Source: Pseudoprimorskyibacter sp.
GTDB lineage: Bacteria > Pseudomonadota > Alphaproteobacteria > Rhodobacterales > Rhodobacteraceae
Assembly (NCBI GenBank): GCA_029251265.1
Contig: JAQXDR010000195.1
Coordinates: 1-35,931 of the forward strand
DNA: 35,931 nucleotides
Direction: 5' to 3'
Shown here: positions 32,717 through 35,931 of the stretch, piece by piece
How positions within the stretch are numbered: position 1 is the first letter of the stretch
Layout: each line of letters opens with the position of its first letter
Notes under the pieces: generated by a model
Databases searched by the model: none
The model's input: the letters and a program-made list of their open reading frames with translations, nothing else
What the model was told of the DNA's origin: nothing
Program-made: the position numbers and the translations under genes

Positions 32717-34342
32717 ATGACCGATATGTCCGTTCTGGAAATTCAAAACCTCACCGTTCGATTGCCTGCAAGTGCAGACCGCGACAACGCGGTGACAGAC
32801 ATAGGCTTTACCGTGAACCCTGGTGAAATCGTATGCGTTGTGGGCGAAAGCGGGTCTGGAAAATCCGTGACAGCACAGGCCGTGATGGGACTTTTACCGC
32901 GAGAACTGACGCCGACCCAAGGCGTCACACGGCTCGATGGTGAAGATACCCTGACCGCCTCGTCACAACGATTGCGCGACCTGCGTGGCACGCAAATGGC
33001 GATGATTTTTCAAGAGCCAATGACCGCTTTGAACCCCGTCGCCCGCGTTGGAACACAAATCGCCGAAGTTCTAGAAATTCATACAAAACTGACCGCGTCC
33101 GAGCGTCGCGCCCGCGCCATTGAAATCATGGATGCCGTGCAACTGCCTGATCCCGACAAAATGGTGGACGCCTACCCCCACCAACTGTCCGGCGGACAGC
33201 GTCAACGGATCATGATCGCCATGGCCTTGGTCCTAGATCCCTCTCTTTTGATCGCGGACGAGCCGACGACTGCGCTAGACGTCACTACACAGGCGCAGAT
33301 TCTGAAGCTCATCAAAGAGATGCAGCAAAGGCGCGGTACAGGTGTTTTGTTTATCACCCATGACTTTGGTGTCGTTGCCGAAATCGCGGACCGGGTCGTC
33401 GTTATGCAACACGGCAGGATTATTGAACAAGGCACACGCGACCAGATACTGGGCTTTCCTCAGCAGGATTACACCAAAATGCTGATGGCATCCGTGCCGT
33501 CAATGACGCCTCCGGAACGAACACCCGTTGGTGGACCAGAGGCCTTGTCCGTCTCTCATTTGGACAAAACGTACGGACGACGTGGCTTTTTATCACAATC
33601 CCGGATCGTGCAGGCCGCACAGGATGTATCGTTTGTGTTACGCAAGGGCGAGACATTGGGGATTGTTGGGGAAAGCGGGTCTGGAAAGTCTACCGTCGCG
33701 CGATGTATCGCACGGCTTATAGACCCGACCAAAGGATCTATCACGTTGCAGGGAAGGGAAATCGCGACGCTTCCTGAAACGCGGCTGCGTCCATATCGCC
33801 GGGCGGTCCAGATCGTTTTTCAAGATCCCTACAGGTCGCTTAATCCCCGTCGTACCGTTGGCCAATCCTTGACCGAAGCCCCAATGAACTTTGGCATAAC
33901 ACGCCAAGACGCCCTGACACAGGCACGCGATTTGATGTCGCTGGTGGGGTTGTCTCCGGACGCGCTTGACCGCTATCCGCATCAGTTTTCGGGTGGGCAA
34001 CGCCAGCGGATTTGCATCGCGCGCGCGCTGGCGGTAAAACCGGATGTTCTAATTGCAGACGAAGCCGTGTCGGCGCTTGATGTGTCCGTGCAGGCCCAAG
34101 TTTTGGAACTGCTGGATGATATTCGCGAACGCTACAATCTTGCCATGCTTTTCATCACCCATGATTTGCGGGTTGCAGCGCAAATTTGCGACCGCCTCAT
34201 CGTCATGAAATCAGGGAAAATTGTCGAACAAGGCGCAACCGCACAGGTTTATGCAGCCCCGCAAGACAGCTATACGCGCCTTCTGCTTGATGCAGCGCCG
34301 GGCGCAAACGTTGAATTTGGACAAGGTTCAGCCGTTGGCTGA
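32717..34342 (+). CDS. Double ABC ATPase for peptide import (DppD-DppF fusion, GsiA-like)
   Basis: A 541-aa protein with two complete ATPase modules in one chain, replacing separate DppD and DppF. Module 1 (about residues 4-260) has GESGSGKSVTAQ, LSGGQRQRIMIAMAL and LLIADEPTTALD. Module 2 (about 275-530) has GESGSGKSTVAR, FSGGQRQRICIARAL and VLIADEAVSALD. The Ala in DEAVSALD replaces the usual Pro, and I recall the same form in E. coli GsiA. Both sites keep the residues needed for ATP hydrolysis. The frame is open back to 32657, but the ATG at 32717 with GAGGGCCGAG upstream is the natural start. Confidence 0.93.
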   Translation: MTDMSVLEIQNLTVRLPASADRDNAVTDIGFTVNPGEIVCVVGESGSGKSVTAQAVMGLLPRELTPTQGVTRLDGEDTLTASSQRLRDLRGTQMAMIFQEPMTALNPVARVGTQIAEVLEIHTKLTASERRARAIEIMDAVQLPDPDKMVDAYPHQLSGGQRQRIMIAMALVLDPSLLIADEPTTALDVTTQAQILKLIKEMQQRRGTGVLFITHDFGVVAEIADRVVVMQHGRIIEQGTRDQILGFPQQDYTKMLMASVPSMTPPERTPVGGPEALSVSHLDKTYGRRGFLSQSRIVQAAQDVSFVLRKGETLGIVGESGSGKSTVARCIARLIDPTKGSITLQGREIATLPETRLRPYRRAVQIVFQDPYRSLNPRRTVGQSLTEAPMNFGITRQDALTQARDLMSLVGLSPDALDRYPHQFSGGQRQRICIARALAVKPDVLIADEAVSALDVSVQAQVLELLDDIRERYNLAMLFITHDLRVAAQICDRLIVMKSGKIVEQGATAQVYAAPQDSYTRLLLDAAPGANVEFGQGSAVG

Positions 34343-34368
34343 AGCTCAAAATAAATACGGAGACACAA

Positions 34369-35538
34369 ATGGGCATTCTTCCCCTGATTGACGCCGCAAG
34401 CGCAGAACTAACAGAGATTTATCGCGATCTGCATGCCCATCCAGAAATCGGGTTCACCGAGGTGCGCACAGCAGGTATCGTTGCTAAATCACTTCGTGAT
34501 ATGGGTGTGGACGAAGTCCATGAAGGCATCGCCAAAACGGGCGTCGTCGCGATTATCAAGGGCAAAGGTACAGGACCGCGCCGCATCGGTCTACGTGCCG
34601 ATATGGACGCGCTGCCGATCGACGAAGAAACCAACCTTCCCTACGCGTCAAAAAATGCTGGTGTCATGCATGCCTGTGGACACGACGCCCATACTACCAT
34701 GCTGCTTGGGGCCGCGCGTCACCTTGTCGAGACGCGTAATTTTGACGGAACAGCTGTTTTGATCTTTCAACCCGCCGAAGAAGGTCTGGGGGGCGCGCGC
34801 GGGATGCTGCAAGAGGGTCTTTTTGACCGCTTCCCCGTAGACGAGGTCTACGGAATGCACAACTACCCCAACGGCGAACCCGGTAAGGTTGGTATTTGCA
34901 AAGGTACCGCCATGGCGGGGGCGGCGTTTTTCGACATTACGATCAGCGGGCGCGGCAGTCATGCTGCCATGCCGCAGCAATCGCGCGATCCCGTGGTCAT
35001 TGGCAGCGCGTTGGTGGGTCAGATACAAACAGTTTTGTCACGCAACTTGGCCCCCTTGGACAGCGCCGTCATATCCATCACACAATTCCACGCAGGTGCC
35101 GCCTATAATGTCATCCCCAAAGACGCAACGCTGTCAGGGACCATCCGCTATTTCAAGGACGATGTATACGAACTGGCTGAAACCCGCATCTCTGAGCTGT
35201 GCAAGGGATTATCAATAGCTTATGGCGTCGATATTACCCCAGAGTTCCGCAATATTTTTGATGTGTTGGTCAATGACGATCAGCTGTCGGACGCCTACAT
35301 GGAAGCAGCCGCTGATGTGGTCGGCGTTGAAAACATCTCAGACAAGGTGCAACCTGCCACTGGATCTGAAGATTTTGCCGATATGCTAAAACAAGTGCCT
35401 GGGGCATATTGCATGGTAGGACATGCAGGAACAATGCCACTGCATAATCCCGGCTTTGTTCTAGACACCGATATGCTCCCAATTGGGGCTTCAATTTTGG
35501 CAAGGATCGTTGAAAGACGTATGCCTACAGCGAACTAA
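34369..35538 (+). CDS. M20-family amidohydrolase (hippurate / N-acyl amino acid hydrolase-like)
   Basis: A 389-aa dimetal peptidase-like hydrolase that releases amino acids from N-acyl conjugates. Metal ligands are visible as C103 and H105 (MHACGHDAHTTM), E137/E138 (FQPAEEG) and H164 (YGMHNYP), plus the late His in LHNPGF. The dimerisation domain contains SGRGSHAAMPQQSRDP. These fit the HipO/IAA-amino acid hydrolase subfamily. GGAG lies nine bases before ATG. As the last gene of the importer operon (26 bp after the ATPase), it probably processes the imported compound (inference). It is not closely related to the N-carbamoyl hydrolase at 15785, which belongs to another M20 branch. Confidence 0.92.
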   Translation: MGILPLIDAASAELTEIYRDLHAHPEIGFTEVRTAGIVAKSLRDMGVDEVHEGIAKTGVVAIIKGKGTGPRRIGLRADMDALPIDEETNLPYASKNAGVMHACGHDAHTTMLLGAARHLVETRNFDGTAVLIFQPAEEGLGGARGMLQEGLFDRFPVDEVYGMHNYPNGEPGKVGICKGTAMAGAAFFDITISGRGSHAAMPQQSRDPVVIGSALVGQIQTVLSRNLAPLDSAVISITQFHAGAAYNVIPKDATLSGTIRYFKDDVYELAETRISELCKGLSIAYGVDITPEFRNIFDVLVNDDQLSDAYMEAAADVVGVENISDKVQPATGSEDFADMLKQVPGAYCMVGHAGTMPLHNPGFVLDTDMLPIGASILARIVERRMPTAN

Positions 35539-35931
35539 GGACACGCGTAACGGATCGATATAAACACTAAAAATAATGTTATTGATCACTCATTCCCAAA
35601 GACAGTCTTTAGGCATGCAATGCTGCGCATATTCCGCTTTTCGTCGTTATAGATGCTGTTTGAGCCAGCCATCGTATGAATGAAACAGCGCTGGCCCATC
35701 CCGCGACTCAGCGCCAGCGCTATAGAGTCAGAAATCCGACGATATATGCGAAAATCACTGTCTCGGCCTGCGGCCGCGTTTCCCATGTTCTTCGCCAGCT
35801 CACCTCGGACACAAAGCGTCTGTCGTACATGTCGAACCAACGCGATGTCTATTATCATGCTTTTGTGCGTCCCCCTTTTTTAGGGGATAGATCATGCCAG
35901 TAGCATCACCGATGGCGCTTTGAGCGTGGTT
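35539..35931. other. 393-bp 3' end of window with no recognisable gene
   Basis: Short open frames exist on both strands (for example 35676-35903 plus and 35586-35858 minus, 75 and 90 codons), but none resembles a family I know or has a convincing ribosome site. An A+T-rich stretch with AATAA-TG-TTATT lies at about 35571-35582. It may be a degenerate gene or mobile-element remnant, or the promoter zone of the next gene outside the window. Confidence 0.4.

Noticed and set aside
35586-35858. 90-codon minus-strand frame and overlapping 75-codon plus-strand frame at the window end
   Set aside because: Neither shows a known domain, a ribosome site or coding-like composition that would favour one over the other, so neither is called as a gene.
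1-35931. CRISPR arrays, tRNA or rRNA genes, replication origin, phage modules
   Set aside because: No regularly spaced repeats, cloverleaf-like T-loop sequences or rRNA signatures were seen in the intergenic spacers. Nearly all sequence is taken up by metabolic genes.

Overview
The window (35.9 kb) looks like a chromosomal stretch of an alphaproteobacterium of the Rhodobacteraceae/Roseobacter type. The reasons are the moderate-to-high GC, compact operons with ATGA/TGATG/GTGA start-stop overlaps, many ABC importers with substrate-binding proteins, and a mevalonate operon whose gene order and sequence follow the one known from Paracoccus zeaxanthinifaciens. I see no rRNA, tRNA or CRISPR.

Layout: (1) 1-214: the 3' end of an insertion-sequence transposase, cut by the window edge. 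(2) 312-6574, minus strand: a complete mevalonate operon, transcribed mvaA-fni(idi)-hcs-mvk-pmk-mvd, converting (HMG-)acetyl-CoA units to IPP/DMAPP. (3) 6575-6982: a 408-bp divergent promoter region. (4) 6983-13402, plus strand: a complete coenzyme F420 operon cofG-cofH-cofD-cofC-cofE, followed by npdG (F420:NADP+ oxidoreductase) and one luciferase-like (LLM) F420-dependent oxidoreductase of unknown substrate. (5) 13494-15630: a RutR-like TetR regulator, an EamA-type transporter and a second, convergent RutR-like TetR regulator. (6) 15785-22322, plus strand: a beta-ureidopropionase/N-carbamoyl amino acid hydrolase, a dihydropyrimidinase and a four-gene ABC importer with an NMT1/THI5-like binding protein. 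(7) 22387-25501: a nitronate monooxygenase and a divergent 3-hydroxybenzoate 4-monooxygenase-like flavoprotein. (8) 25763-35538: a rhodanese, an M81 (MlrC-like) metallopeptidase, an amidase, a dipeptide-type ABC importer (binding protein, two permeases, one double ATPase) and an M20 amidohydrolase, apparently an amide/peptide scavenging module. (9) 35539-35931: nothing recognisable.

The most interesting reading joins regions 4 to 6. Dihydropyrimidinase and beta-ureidopropionase are steps 2 and 3 of reductive pyrimidine catabolism. RutR-family regulators sense pyrimidines, and the importer's binding protein belongs to a family that includes pyrimidine binders. The usual step-1 enzyme, dihydropyrimidine dehydrogenase (PreT/PreA), is absent here. 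In its place stand an F420 factory, an NADPH:F420 reductase and an orphan F420-dependent oxidoreductase. I therefore propose, as inference only, an F420H2-dependent ring reduction feeding the hydantoinase/carbamoylase pair: NADPH to F420H2 (NpdG), F420H2 to a pyrimidine or related ring (LLM enzyme), then ring opening and decarbamoylation.

Other points: two very short ORFs lie exactly at gene junctions in region 6 (17029-17160 and 19415-19528), the second possibly the frameshifted N-terminus of the first permease. A strong hairpin follows the dipeptide-binding protein gene. Function calls rest on motifs and remembered family sequences; no database search was possible.
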